Shown piece by piece: positions 22,050-33,559 of a DNA stretch of 64,000 nucleotides. The DNA lies in assembly GCA_947184155.2 (NCBI GenBank), contig CAMXCT020006747.1, forward strand, positions 62,001-126,000. Direction: 5' to 3'. This stretch comes from Cladocopium goreaui (Eukaryota > Sar > Dinophyceae > Suessiales > Symbiodiniaceae). Numbering within the stretch: the stretch's first letter is position 1; each line of letters begins with the position of its first letter. Under the pieces are notes generated by a model that worked only from the letters and a program-made list of their open reading frames with translations, had not been told where the DNA came from and did no database searches. The translations under genes and the position numbers were made by a program.

Positions 22050-24600
22050 CAGAGTGTGATGCTATCTTTGGGTGTGTGTGTGCGTGTGTGTTTGTTAACG
22101 TGTTTTCTCTGCATGATTTCTAGTATATATAATATTATATATATATACGTTGTTTGCTTTTGTGGGTCCTGGAGTATTGATTATTTTGTATTGGGCTTTT
22201 GGCTTGCATGCTTTGCACTTTACAACTGGGTTTTGCACACTTTGCATATGTTGTTGCATCCCTGACATGCAGACAACGATTCTTTTTACTAAAGCATGTC
22301 AGCAGACAATGCCTATACAAGTCAGATACTCTCAAGTCAGACATGCTTGAGTGCACGGAACAGCCTTTAACGCCAAAGGTTGGCGAAATTGAATGCAAAG
22401 AAAGGTGTGCACAAACTTCTGCACGTTCAGCGCCAAACTGCCCTTGGGTTTGCTTGAGCTATGCGCCAGCTGAATTTCAAGTAAGTTATACGCTATTTAG
22501 GTTTTTGTGACACGTTAGATCCCTTCTAAACGCATTTAGTTTGGAACAGGTTCTTACCCATTGACACCTTGTCTTCATCGAATTTGTGAGGACATAGTAC
22601 CTAGGCTTGCATACTGACAATGAGCAGCTACAACAAACAACCTGAATCTGCTCTGTCCCGCTCTCATCCTACATGATATTTTTTTTCGATCACCATTTTG
22701 TACATAAAATGCATGGACTTGAAAACATGATCCACATGTATATCAATTCCAGTTTTTGCACGTGTCAATCACAGGTCCTGTATCTCCTTTATCTTCACCT
22801 CCCCTTTGCAAACACGCGCGTTGTGAAATACCATGAGTCCAGCATGCATGGCACCCTGGCGATTTTTGAAACCTGCGCAGCAATCTAGATGCTATCAATG
22901 TCAAATCAGCGATGTTCAAAACCCGCTGTTGGTGATTGATTTTGCTCGCCTTTCGGAGCTCTGATCAACAAACCAGTATATTGCAATCAGATGGATCTTG
23001 AACACTGCTGATATGAATCGTCTACGTGAACCGATGTTTGGCACACTGAGTGGTGAACAATGGTTAGATTCTTAACAGGATGTCTGGCACAGTGTTTTCG
23101 ATACAGCTTCGGTGCATTAGCACCCTGTTAACACATTTGGGCCAAGAGCCGGGTGTAAGGAATCATCGCCAGCCCGTGAATCACTGGCAAGTACTTGCAA
23201 TAAAGAGAGATCAGCTTAGTCACCTTCTTCATGTGCCCCAAAACAATTTCGCTTTCTGCACATTTTGCAAAACAGGTGACGGGTTGGGAGCACCAATCTA
23301 CAAAGTGATAGGTTTATATACATGTTATTTTGCCTAAGAAAAGTACCACAGCCAAGGTCACCAAACGGGCGCGCTATTGAATATGGTTGGGATTTTGCTT
23401 CAAAATGAGTATTGCGCTGTTCTACTCAGATATTCTTCCCCAAGCCCAGCTCTAATTATGAAAATCTACTCCAGTAATAAGCGTATTTTTTGTATAGGCA
23501 CCGCATGCTGACCCATGACAAGGTGATATTTCATAGGTGAAGCTTGGGCAGAGGTGCTACGTCAAGAACTCTCAAGCCAGACATGCTCAAATACACGGTC
23601 GAGCCTTTCACAGCAGAGGTTGATGAACTTGAATGCAAAAGCTTGCAAGGACCCCATCGTTTTTGCGTTCTCCTTGTGTTCAATTTGTTTGAATTTTGCG
23701 CCGGCTAAAAAATCAATGATATCCATGTCAAGCACTACAACTTTGCACGCTAGATGCATGGTCGCAGGTTGAACCTGGAAAGGTTTCTAGGAAGTCATGT
23801 AAATATACAACATGTAGTCCCAGTTTCATCTTGAAAATTTGGGCATATAGCATCTACATCGTCAAGAGCGCAGGTTATGTAATGTAGTACCGCATTCAAA
23901 AGGAATCTGGTTCACCCACTGTTTTCTGAAAAAAAGGGCTCACATGCTGATAATGCGCCATACCCTGTGCAAGCACATGTCCAACGTGTTTCTTCATCTA
24001 AAACCAGTTCACACACACAGATCTCGCGAAATACAATGGACGTAATGCGCAGGAATTGCCAAAATCAAGCGAGCAAGTGGTCGAAATATTTGATACAACC
24101 GGCGATAATTGTGAAGGAAAAAAGCAATCAACTTTTCTTTCTTTGAATAAGTGTAGCGTAGATTCTCCTCCTCTAGATGCAATTGGAACCGAAAATCCAA
24201 ACGTACAGCGAGACTGGGGAGGAACCCCACGGAGCGGCTTCCTACAGAGGCGAGACATATAGGAAGGGGTTTCAAAAACCACATAAAAGGGAAACACTTT
24301 TTCCGCACCCCTAGCTCCAGACAAAAGGGGTTCATATCCGGACAGGGCGGGGGATAAAAAAACAATAAGCCATTTGTTCCCCGCATTGTCCGGCGAATTC
24401 ATCCCTCCTGCCTGGGAATATACTTATGCACAGAAACATCAAAGAACCCCGAATTGAGATTCACTAAATTTGTCCAAGTTGTGACTTTAGCAACATGAGG
24501 GTTCATGCGCTGTCAAAAACAAACTGCTGTTGTTTCAAGCCCATTGATCGAACACAATTCAAGTTGAATGCTGCCAGCACCGGAAACAAACACCCATTTA
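22050..24600. mobile_element. foldback-like element, unit A
   Basis: A 2.55-kb segment duplicated at 26185-28755. Similarity starts near 22050 (TTTGCACACTTTGCATATG is shared further in) and ends near GCTGCCAGCAC at 24570. Stretches such as 23370-23570 and 24241-24510 are almost identical in the two copies, while the left third is more diverged. It is flanked by inverted 11-bp arrays (21775 and 25075). No long ORF is seen. Two related coding-like segments (22331 and 23571, KSDMLECTEQPLTPKVGEIE and a diverged relative) suggest remnants of exons or an internal duplication. Confidence 0.7.
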
Positions 24601-25059
24601 ACGTCACTTCTCTTTTCCTTTTTTGAGCACATACACAGTGCCGATTTGCATCTTCCCAAGGTCACACGCGCTTGGTTCTTGAAACGAATCAAGGCCCATT
24701 CGATGACTGCATTGGAAGGCCATAGCGGTCATTTCAAATCACACCAATCATATAGGGCAGCTGCATGACGACGACCTTGCAACAACACGGCAAGCAGTGC
24801 GGTGTCATCATCAAAAAAACATGTTTTTATTTGCCTGTGCGTCGGCACGATTTTGGGTCTTTGGTGGAAGGTGACACTCTGTGAGCAGGGGTTGCGTTTT
24901 GCTTGCAAATGCGATGATCCATGGATTTCGTGTCGCCGTGTTACTTTTTTGGTTTCTGCGACATGATGATAGGACCAGGAAGAGATTTCAAATTGAAGGA
25001 TATTTCCATCGTCATGTCCTTGTCCCTTCATTGTCAAAATTGTAAAAAATGTCGTCGTT

Positions 25060-25925
25060 GTGTGGTCGTCACATTGCCACCACATTGCCACCACATCGCC
25101 GCCACATCGCCGCCACATCGCCGCTGCATCGCCGCCACATCGCCGCCACATCGCCGCCACATCGCCGCCACATCGCCGCCACATTGCCGCCACATTGCCG
25201 CCACATCGCCGCCACATTGCCGCCACATTGCCGCCACATTGCCGCCACATCGCCGCCACCTCGCCGCCACAGCTGCCACAGGACCTTATTTCTGCCAATA
25301 AGGTCCTGTTTGGCCAAAACAAGACCTTATTGGCAGAAATAAGGTCCTGTGGCAGCTGTGGCGGCGATGTGGCGGCAATGTGGTGGCAATGGCGGCACAT
25401 TGCCGCCAAGTTGCCGCGACATTGCCACATTGCCGCCAATTGCCGCCACAGCCGCCGCCACATTGCCGCCACCTTGCCGCCACGCCGCCACATTGCTGCC
25501 ACAGCTGCCACAGGACCTTATTTCTGCCAATAAGGTCTTGTTTTGGCCAAACAGGACCTTATTGGCAGAAATTAGGTCCTGTGGCAGCTGTGGCGGCGAG
25601 GTGGCGGCAATGTGGCGGCAATGTGGCGGCAATGTGGCGGCAATGTGGCGGCGATGTGGCGGCAATGTGGCGGCAATGCGGCGGCGATGTGGCGGCGATG
25701 TGGCGGCGATGTGGCGGCAATGTGGCGGCAATGTGGCGGCAATGCGGCGGCGATGTGGCGGCGATGTGGCGGCGAGGTGGCGGCGATGTGGCGGCGATGT
25801 GGCGGCGATGTGGCGGCGATGTGTCGGCGATGTGATGGCGATGTGGTGGCAATGTGGCGGCGATGTGATGGCGATGTGGTGGCAATGTGGCGACAATGCG
25901 GTGACGCTGTGTTGACAAAGTCGCG
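25060..25925. repeat. 11-bp minisatellite array 2 with two large palindromes
   Basis: CCACATCGCCG units (25075-25262) run opposite to GGCGATGTGGC units (25595-25920), both with an 11-bp period. Between them lie two palindromes, with arms 25263-25305/25323-25365 and 25498-25537/25555-25594. Their arms contain ACAGGACCTTATTTCTGCCA, itself a small hairpin. The 17-bp spacers of the two palindromes are reverse complements of each other, so the stretch 25306-25554 is symmetrical and looks like a minimal element made only of inverted repeats. Confidence 0.9.
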
Positions 25926-26184
25926 ACAACTTAGTTAGGAAGACGATGATTGCGTGCCCTCACATGGACAAAGCAGAAGAGTTGCGGTCTTGAAAACTTT
26001 ACCCCGCAGAAAAATATTTACATTGCAAATTTGGAAAGCAGGTCCTTCTTACCCCGAACCAGAAAGCCCAGCAAATTCACCGTCATGTCCATTCCCAAAC
26101 TTTGGGTGCGCCTGCGTGTTTTCAGATGACACTTGCATATTGTTCAGCGTTGCCTCTTCTAGTCCTGGCGTGGCCCAAACATTA

Positions 26185-28755
26185 GACAGTGTGACTCTAT
26201 CTGTTCGCGTGTGTTTTGCAATGTTTCTTGCTGTGATGCTATGACTGTTTGATTGTTTTGGGTATCTTCGATGATTATTTTGTGTTCTGCTTTTGGCTTG
26301 CGTGCTTTGCACTTTACCACTGGTTTTTGCACACTTTGCATATGGTGTTGCATCATTGACATGCAGGCGACGTTTCTTTTTACTAAAGCATGCCAACGTA
26401 CAGTGCCTGCAAGTCAGCTACTCTCAAGTCAGACATGCTTGAGTACACGGAGCAGCCTTTAACGCCAAAGGTTGGTGAAATTGAATTCAAAGGTGTACAA
26501 AAACTTCTTTGTGCTTACTGTTAAACTGCCTTTGGGTCTGCTGGATCTATGCGCCAGCTGAATGATGATTGTGACACGTTGGATCCCTTCTAAACGCATT
26601 TAGTTTGGAACAGATTCTTGCCCATTGACACCTTGTCTTCATCGAATTTGTGAAGACATAGTACGTAGGCTTGCGTATTGACAACGAGCAGCTACAGCAA
26701 CCTGAATCTGTCTGTCCCGCTCTAATCCTACATGATATTTGTTTTTTTCGATCACCATTTTGTACATAAAATGCATGGACTTGAAAACATGATCCACATG
26801 TATATCAATTCCAGTTTTTGCACGTGTCAATCACAGGTCCTGTATCTCCTTTATCTTCACCTCCCCTTTGCAAACACGCACGTTGTGAAATACCATGAGT
26901 CCAGCATGCATGGCACCCTGGCGATTTTTGAAACCTGCGCAGCAATCTAGATGCTATCAATGTCAAATCAGCGATGTTCAAAACCCTCTGTTGTTTGAAG
27001 ATTGCGGGCGGCTTTACCAGCCAGTGTATTGGGGACTATCAGGGCGCCCCTATCAACCAACCAGCATACTGCAACCAGATGGGCCTTGAACACTGCTGAT
27101 GTGAATCGTCTACATGAATCGATGTTCGGCACATGTTGGCACCCTGTATGGTAAACAACAGCTATTTTTTTAACAGGATGTCTGCAATGAGAAAGGAAGA
27201 CACGCAAGATAGGTTTCTATTATAGTTCCGGGCTGTTAACCTTTTCGGGGCAACTGCAAGGAATCATTGCCAGCCTGTGAATCACTGGCAAATAAGCTCA
27301 GTCACCATCTTCATGTGCCCTAAAGCAAGTTTCTTGTCAGCAAAATGTGCAAAACGGGTGACCGGTTGGGAACACAGGTCAACAAAGTGGTAGGTTTAAT
27401 TAGGTTTATATACATGTTATTTTTCCTAAGAGAAAGTACCACAGCCAAGGTCACCAAACGGGCGCGCTATTGAATATGGTTGGGATTTTGCTTCAAAATG
27501 AGTATTGCGCTGTTCTACTCAGATATTCTTCCCCAAGCCCAGCTCTAATTATGAAAATCTACTCCGGTAATAAGCGTATTTTTTGTATAGGCACCGCATG
27601 CTGACCCATGACAAGGTGATATTTCATAGGTGAAGCTTGGGCAGAGGTGCTACGTCAAGTACTGTTAAGCCAGACATGCTCGAATACACAGTCAAGCCTT
27701 TCACACCAAAGGTTGATGAGCTTGAATGCCATAACTTGCAAGGACCCCATCGTTTTTGCGTTCTCCGTGTGTTCAATTTGTTTGAATTTTGCGCCGGCTA
27801 AAAAATCAATGATATCAATGTCAAGTACTACAACTTGGCACACTAGATGCATGGTCGCAGGTTGAATCTGGAAGGGTTTCTAGGAAGTCTTGTTTAAAAA
27901 CAATAAAACATGTAGTCACAATGTTCACCCAAAACTACGAGGAATGCTTTTTAGCACATGGCACCTACTTTGTCAACAGCGCGTGGGTTATATAATGTTG
28001 TACCACATTCAGAAAAGGAATCTAGCTCACTCACTCTGTGCGGAATAAAATTCATGGACTCACATACTGATAATGCGTCATATCCAGCACATGTCCCACG
28101 CGTTCTCTCTAACCCCAATACACACACACACAGACACTGTGAAATTCCATATGGACGCAATGTGCAGGAATTACCAAACCAATATTCAGCGTATTCGAAA
28201 AATTTGATACAATCGGCGATCATATTGAAGGAAGGAAAGCCAATCAACTTTTCTTCCTAAACACCTTTGAATCGAAACAAGTTCCAAAAAGTTGAATATA
28301 AGTGTAGCCTAGATTCCCCCCTTCTAGATACAAATTGGAACCGAAAATCCAAACGTACAGTGGGACTGGGGAGGAACCCCACGGAGCGGCTTCCTACAGA
28401 GGCGAGACATATAGGAAGGGGTTTCAAAAACCACATAAAAGGGAAACACTTTTTCCGCACCCCTAGCTCCAGACAAAAGGGGTTCATATCCGGACAGGGC
28501 GGGGGATAAAAAAACAATAAGCCATTTGTTCCCCGCATTGTCCGGCGAATTCATCCCTCCTGCCTGGGAATATACTTATGCACAGAAACATCAAAGAACC
28601 CCGAATTGAGATTCACTAAATTTGTCCAAGTTGTGACTTTAGCAACATGAGAGCTCATGGGCTGTCAAAAAAAAAATGATGTTGTTTCAAGCCCATTGAT
28701 CGAACACAATTCAAGTTGAATGCTGCCAGCACACGAAACACACCCATTTAGCCTT
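26185..28755. mobile_element. foldback-like element, unit B
   Basis: The second copy of unit A, about 4.08-4.15 kb further on, in the same orientation. It is flanked on the left by plus-oriented array units (25595-25920) and on the right by array 3. The coding-like motif recurs at 26423 and 27664. Small indels and substitutions separate A from B in the left third, while the right third is nearly identical, which could reflect recombination or gene conversion. Confidence 0.7.
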
Positions 28756-28964
28756 GCCCGATTCAGAAAGCATGGCGCCCATCTGGGAAAGAACATACGA
28801 AAAACTGATTTGGTTGTGACAAGCGCGCTTCGGCATCATCAAACCATAGCCATATGTATATCTATGTCGACACCATACCCTATATAACTCTGTCTCGTGA
28901 TCGTCGCCGTCGTCCTCGTCATCGCCGTCATCGTCGTTCTCACCGTCGTCGTTGTCGTCCTGGC

Positions 28965-29165
28965 CACGTCGCCATGTCGTCGCCATGTCGTCGCCATGTC
29001 GTCGCCATGTCGTCGCCATGTCGTCGCCATGTCGTCGCCATGTGGTCGCCGTGTCGTCGCCATGTCGTCGCAATGCCGTCGCCAAGCCGTCGCCATGTGG
29101 TCGCCGTGTCGTCGCCATGTCGTCGCAATGCCCTCGCGATGCCCTCGCGATGCTGTCACCATGCC
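28965..29165. repeat. 11-bp minisatellite array 3 (GTCGTCGCCAT)
   Basis: GTCGTCGCCAT units with an 11-bp period, the reverse complement of array 1. The array is somewhat degenerate to the right (GCCCTCGCGAT). A (CATA)n run follows at 29274-29300. Confidence 0.9.
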
Positions 29166-29387
29166 ATGGGCATGTCGTCGTCACGCCGTCGCCATTTGCA
29201 CCAACTAAGCTTGCCACAGACCCCCTGGTACATACTAGAAACCTCTGCCCACAGGCTTCTAGAATCTAGATAATACATACATACATACATACATACATAA
29301 TCATATATATATATGTATAGATTCTAGATATGTGCGTGCGTATAAAAAGGTCACAAAAACTGATGGCCGTTTTTTTCAAATCACCAG

Positions 29388-29514
29388 CCCATGGGAGGCC
29401 TGGGAAGCATCGGAAAGGAGATCACCTTTCACACGGGGCCTTTGGATCTGATGGGCACCGGGGCTGGCGATCGAAATCCCTACCTTGAGATGGAAATTTC
29501 CTGGACGCCCGAAG
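29388..29514 (+). CDS. exon, possible last strand of a C2-like domain
   Basis: Acceptor ATCACCAG, then PMGGLGSIGKEITFHTGPLD followed by GDRNPYLEMEISWTPEG and a GT donor (GAAG/GTGAGA). The closing strand (L-E-M-E-I-S-W-x-P) resembles the last strand of C2 domains and would fit downstream of the C2 exons at 17.1-21.0 kb. If so, the intron between spans 8.4 kb and contains both foldback units. Family assignment of this exon alone is tentative. Confidence 0.55.
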
Positions 29515-29739
29515 GTGAGATGAGTGAGTTTTCCATGGTGAAAGCCGGGGATGAATCATGGATTTCCATAGGAATTCCATAGATTTTCGGATGTAGAGTT
29601 TTAGTTGTTAGTTCAGGATGCCCTTCAATATCTCGTTTGCCGGAAGTTGCTGTTGCTTCAGCTGGCCAGTTGAAGGGTTGCGGGCGCAGGCGTGGGAGTT
29701 CTGGCAGCTCCCTCTGATCCACTTCTGCTTCCTCCTCAG

Positions 29740-29824
29740 GATGATGCAGCCTTACATCTCCTGGCGGAGATGGAGTTTGGGCATCATATTTTCGCATTCT
29801 ATCTTGGGATCAAACTGATCATAG
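29740..29824 (+). CDS. exon, unrecognised
   Basis: Strong acceptor (CTTCCTCCTCAG) and GT donor (ATAG/GTGATC) around DDAALHLLAEMEFGHHIFAF then YLGIKLII. Helical with a hydrophobic end. The region just upstream (about 29656-29720, EGLRAQAWEFWQ) may hold another short exon. Confidence 0.5.
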
Positions 29825-30076
29825 GTGATCATAGCTGATCATAGCTGATCAATTGGTCAGTTGTAAGGATGAATAAATATCCATGCATATGGCTATGGAT
29901 CAATACCTATACATACCATTTTTAGGGGGATGAACATCCATTTACCAGCTATTTTGATGTTCACCAGGGGTACAAGGTTTTGACACACTGCCATATGGGT
30001 GAGGTCCTTGAAATGACTTAGGATCCTTCCTTGCTCGCAGTATCTCGCAGTGCTGCCATCGCCTGTGCCCACTTAG

Positions 30077-30154
30077 GAAGAGCAGTTGCCTGCGTTCCTG
30101 CGGGATTTCGGCCCCAACTCGGCAGAGAACTTGGGCTTCTTCTTGCAACGGAAG
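30077..30154 (+). CDS. 26-codon exon, unrecognised
   Basis: Acceptor CCCACTTAG and GT donor (AAG/GTCTGT) bound EEQLPAFLRDFGPNSAENLG then FFLQRK, with strongly GC-biased third positions. An alternative reading in another frame from 30034 (RSAAIACAHLGRAVACVP) is also open but has poorer codon bias. Confidence 0.5.
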
Positions 30155-30426
30155 GTCTGTGGTGCCAATGACTTTCCATAACCGTCCATAACCAATGGGA
30201 TGAAATGGGATATTGATTCCCAAGTATATACACATAAGATATATCATATATATATATATAGCAATATTATATATTATGTCTTTTCAGGTTGAAATCCATG
30301 GCAAGTCTGGGGGTTGATTGGGGCAAGGGCTGTTTGATAATGGCTGTGTACCTTGGACCTTTAGCCGATGATGGCCCTGTGAATACTGTTGTTATTTGAT
30401 GATTTTGATGTTGCTGTTGATATCAG

Positions 30427-30651
30427 TTCATAGAGGACGGTTTTTCGCTGGCCTTCCAGGACCATCGCTTGGATTCAGCATTACCGCGTGCGTCGCCGGC
30501 TTCAAGTAGCAGTGGCAGTGACAAAGTGAGGCAGTACAACCAAGTGCTCAACCGAATCAACGAGCATTTGCAACAGTTTCTGAGCCTTTCTGAGCCAAGT
30601 TTTTTGAAGTGTCGGGCTGCTGGAGGAACAGCAGGGGAAGTCTTGCGATGA
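30427..30651 (+). CDS. exon with Ser-rich linker and helix, unrecognised
   Basis: Acceptor GATATCAG, then FIEDGFSLAFQDHRLDSALP, a Ser-rich linker, and KVRQYNQVLNRINEHLQQFL, a good amphipathic helix. The frame runs to TGA at 30649-30651, although the coding character fades after about 30600 and the true donor may lie there. Confidence 0.55.
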   Translation, partial: FIEDGFSLAFQDHRLDSALPRASPASSSSGSDKVRQYNQVLNRINEHLQQFLSLSEPSFLKCRAAGGTAGEVLR

Positions 30652-31071
30652 TAATGATGTGTTTTGACACCAGATTCTTTTTCCAGAGTTCGTGGTTTGC
30701 TTCCTTACGAAAGCAATTTGCTTTGAAGGCTTCTGGCTTGGCAAGTTGGACAGAACACAATTGATTGGGCATGACTGGGCTACCGCCAGATTGCAACGCA
30801 TTTTCATAACTTGATCCTTTTTGGTACAGTAACTTAATTTTGAGTAGCTTGGCCTGGCGATGGGCCAGTCGGGAGGCCAACCTGACCCATCCTGACCGGT
30901 GGCAGCCAACTTAGGTTCCGGCGAAAGCACCACGAACCGAGCTTTGCTGCAAGACTTGGTCATGTTTTCTTTGTTTACATGGGACCTTTCAGCTGCTGGC
31001 GCACAAAGATATATATCAACATGACAAAATATCACATTTCTCCCACCATGCCATTCCTATGCCATTCACAG

Positions 31072-31231
31072 GAACTTTGCTGAACTGGGCGTGTTGCTTG
31101 AGAAAGCCCGGGACTTTGAGCGCAGCGTGGGGCGCCGTGACGACCTGCGCCGCATCTTCGCCTTCCAGGACGAACAGTTTCCCGACATCGGCGAGTGGAG
31201 CACCGATCGGCGCCGGCAACTGCGGAACCAG
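31072..31231 (+). CDS. Arg/Glu-rich helical exon, unrecognised
   Basis: Acceptor CCATTCACAG and GT donor (CCAG/GTCGGC) enclose NFAELGVLLEKARDFERSVG, then RRDDLRRIFAFQDEQF and GEWSTDRRRQLRNQ. It is very GC-rich with clear coding bias and is the last exon before the decayed LINE. Confidence 0.65.
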
Positions 31232-32224
31232 GTCGGCAGACGGTCGGAGAGAGGATCGTAATTATAGTGCAACAACTATTGATGCAGGTGCAGATGGTAC
31301 GGTAATTATGTATAATTATATATACACACATATATATATATATATTATGTAAAATGATGTTAATTTAATTATATTGAAATGTAATTGACATTATATGATT
31401 AATTAATTATGGATTTATAGAAATCGGCATGTTGGAGATCTAGTCCCTGTTCTGGACAGTCCGTCCAAGCGTCCCAAAACTCGACTCTCTACCTCACCCC
31501 CTTTGGTTCCTTCACCCATTGATTCAAACCAGCTCATGTCCCTTATCCAGTCCACCATCCAGGACTCTGTGCAAACATCTGTGCAAGTGCTGGTGGGTAA
31601 GATCGCTGATCAGGGTGATCGTCTTGCCAAGGTTGAACATGCGATGGACTGTTTGGCAGAGATGGATGCACGTCATTCCCGTAGAATGGATTCCATGCAA
31701 CATGACCTGAAAGAATTGCAAAATACCATTGCAAGCCCAAGGGTGGGAGGGCCTCCCCCTGTTGTCCCTTGACCTGGGTTTGCGAAGCTGGAACTATTGT
31801 TTGAAGCGCCCCTGACTGCGCCACGCCGTCGTGAGCAACAGCTCAAGGTGCTTGACAAGCTGAGGGCCGCAAATTGGCAGCCCGAGGATGGCAAGATTTG
31901 GATTACCACTGACAAGCCCATCCAGCAAAGACGTGTGTCAAAAGCAGTTGCTGTTCCTAACACCTTCTTGCTCACGCAGCTGGGTATTGAACGTGGCACC
32001 CTAGAGATTGCTTCGTGGGTTGCGGCGAAGGCATTTGTCGGAGACTACTCGTATCATGTGATTGGCCTCTCTGAGGACTGTGCCTTTGGAGCTAAGCCTC
32101 CCTGTGTCATGGAGGACATTCGCTGGCTTGTACGCGACCCTGGGGTTGGTGTGAATGTGTGCCTTGACTTGGATCTCACTCTGAGGGCGAGTCTGTCTCA
32201 CCCGGTGAAGAGCTGAAAAGCAGA

Positions 32225-33132
32225 GAGAGAACTTGGTGCATGGAACCTTCAAGGCAAGACTGCCCATTGAGACCTTAGGTGATTTTTCCGTGGACTTGCA
32301 CGCGCTTGCTCTCCAAGAGGTTGGTGGTGTGGACTTCCGGTCTTCTGATGCTGCTGATGTTCTCACCTCTGAGACTGGCGGGTACATTCTTCTGACTGCC
32401 CAACCACCGGGTTGTTTTCGTGCTGTCGCCTTGGCCTTGGACGCTGATTCTGTCTCGCATTGGTGCTCAGGTAGTGTTGGTCACTGTCTCCCTGCACTTG
32501 CCGCACAGTGGTCGTCCCCAGGCTTTTCCCTGGCTGCCCTCTCTTCCTTGGACGCTTGTTTGCAGCCCTTTGCCCGGAAAGGATTTCCTATTTGTGTTAT
32601 GGGTGACTTCAATGTTGATTTCAACCATGAGGATAGCGGCAGAACAACTGCTGTGCTGACCCACCTCCGAGCCCGCGGCTTAGATTTCTTCTCCTATGAT
32701 AATGCTCCCACTTGGCGGGATCGACGCTTCGATCGTGTGGTGTGCAATTCAGCTGTTGTGTGCTTGTGTCGGCACATAGGAGATCATGCTACTTGTCGGT
32801 GGTCGGTTGTGGAAGTGCGGCGTGACCTTCAGCATGCCTTGTCGGTTGACCACGCCCTCTTGATGCATGAGCTTCTGTTGTTTTGTCCCTTACCACCTTT
32901 TCAGCAACACAACCGTGCTCAGCGTCGCCTTGCCTTCTTGGATCGGCCTTGCAAGATGCGAGTCAGCAACCCTTCCTTGCTTCAGCAGAAAGTTTATGCA
33001 TACCCGCAGACCCGCATTCGTTTCTCTCGGACTGTGCAGTGCAATGCTCTGTGCGAACTTCCCCTCTCCGGTATTGGGACTCCCCTGAGCTCCGGCACCG
33101 TTGTCGCCAACGTAGCTTCTGTGCAGACCTAG
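32225..33132 (+). pseudogene. LINE APE/EEP endonuclease domain, frameshifted
   Basis: The domain starts in one frame (RELGAWNLQGK) and continues from 32255 in another, with LHALALQEVGG (metal-binding Glu), CVMGDFNVDFN (32595-32625, the catalytic GDFN motif) and HIGDHATC (the SDH-type motif as GDH). Key residues survive. The family nicks target DNA to prime reverse transcription. After about 33100 the frame shifts again. Confidence 0.8.
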
Positions 33133-33559
33133 AGCTCCGCAGGCAGCTCTCCTTGGCCGTACATCGCACCAGAAGACATGAGAAACAGGAGTGGAAGCGG
33201 AACCTTCTCTTCCGTGCGGCTTGTGGTGACTGGGCAGCTCGGCGCTTACTCGCAAGGGCCATTCCTCTCTTGTGGTCACGCGGCCACTCCTTGACAAGTG
33301 TTCTCAACAAGCTGCTGTTGACCATGTGGGGGAGCATTTTGACCAGCGGTTTCAGGATCCTGGTGAGCCATTAGTTAGTTTTCAGGGTCTCCCTGATGCA
33401 GAGCCTGACTTCACTGCTGGCGAAGTCAATCTCACTGGCGCCCTCAAGCTTGGGACAAATTACAGGCATTTCCAAAGTGAGTGTCGGACTGTTATGTTGT
33501 TTGGTTTCGGTGGCTTCTGGTCTTGAGATCCTTACCCTCATGCTCAACTCGCTCTTGCG

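Noticed and set aside
25034..25938. Overlapping Ala/Trp/Arg/His-rich open frames on both strands
   Set aside because: The 11-bp period rotates through all frames and yields the same 11-residue pattern everywhere. This is repeat, not protein.
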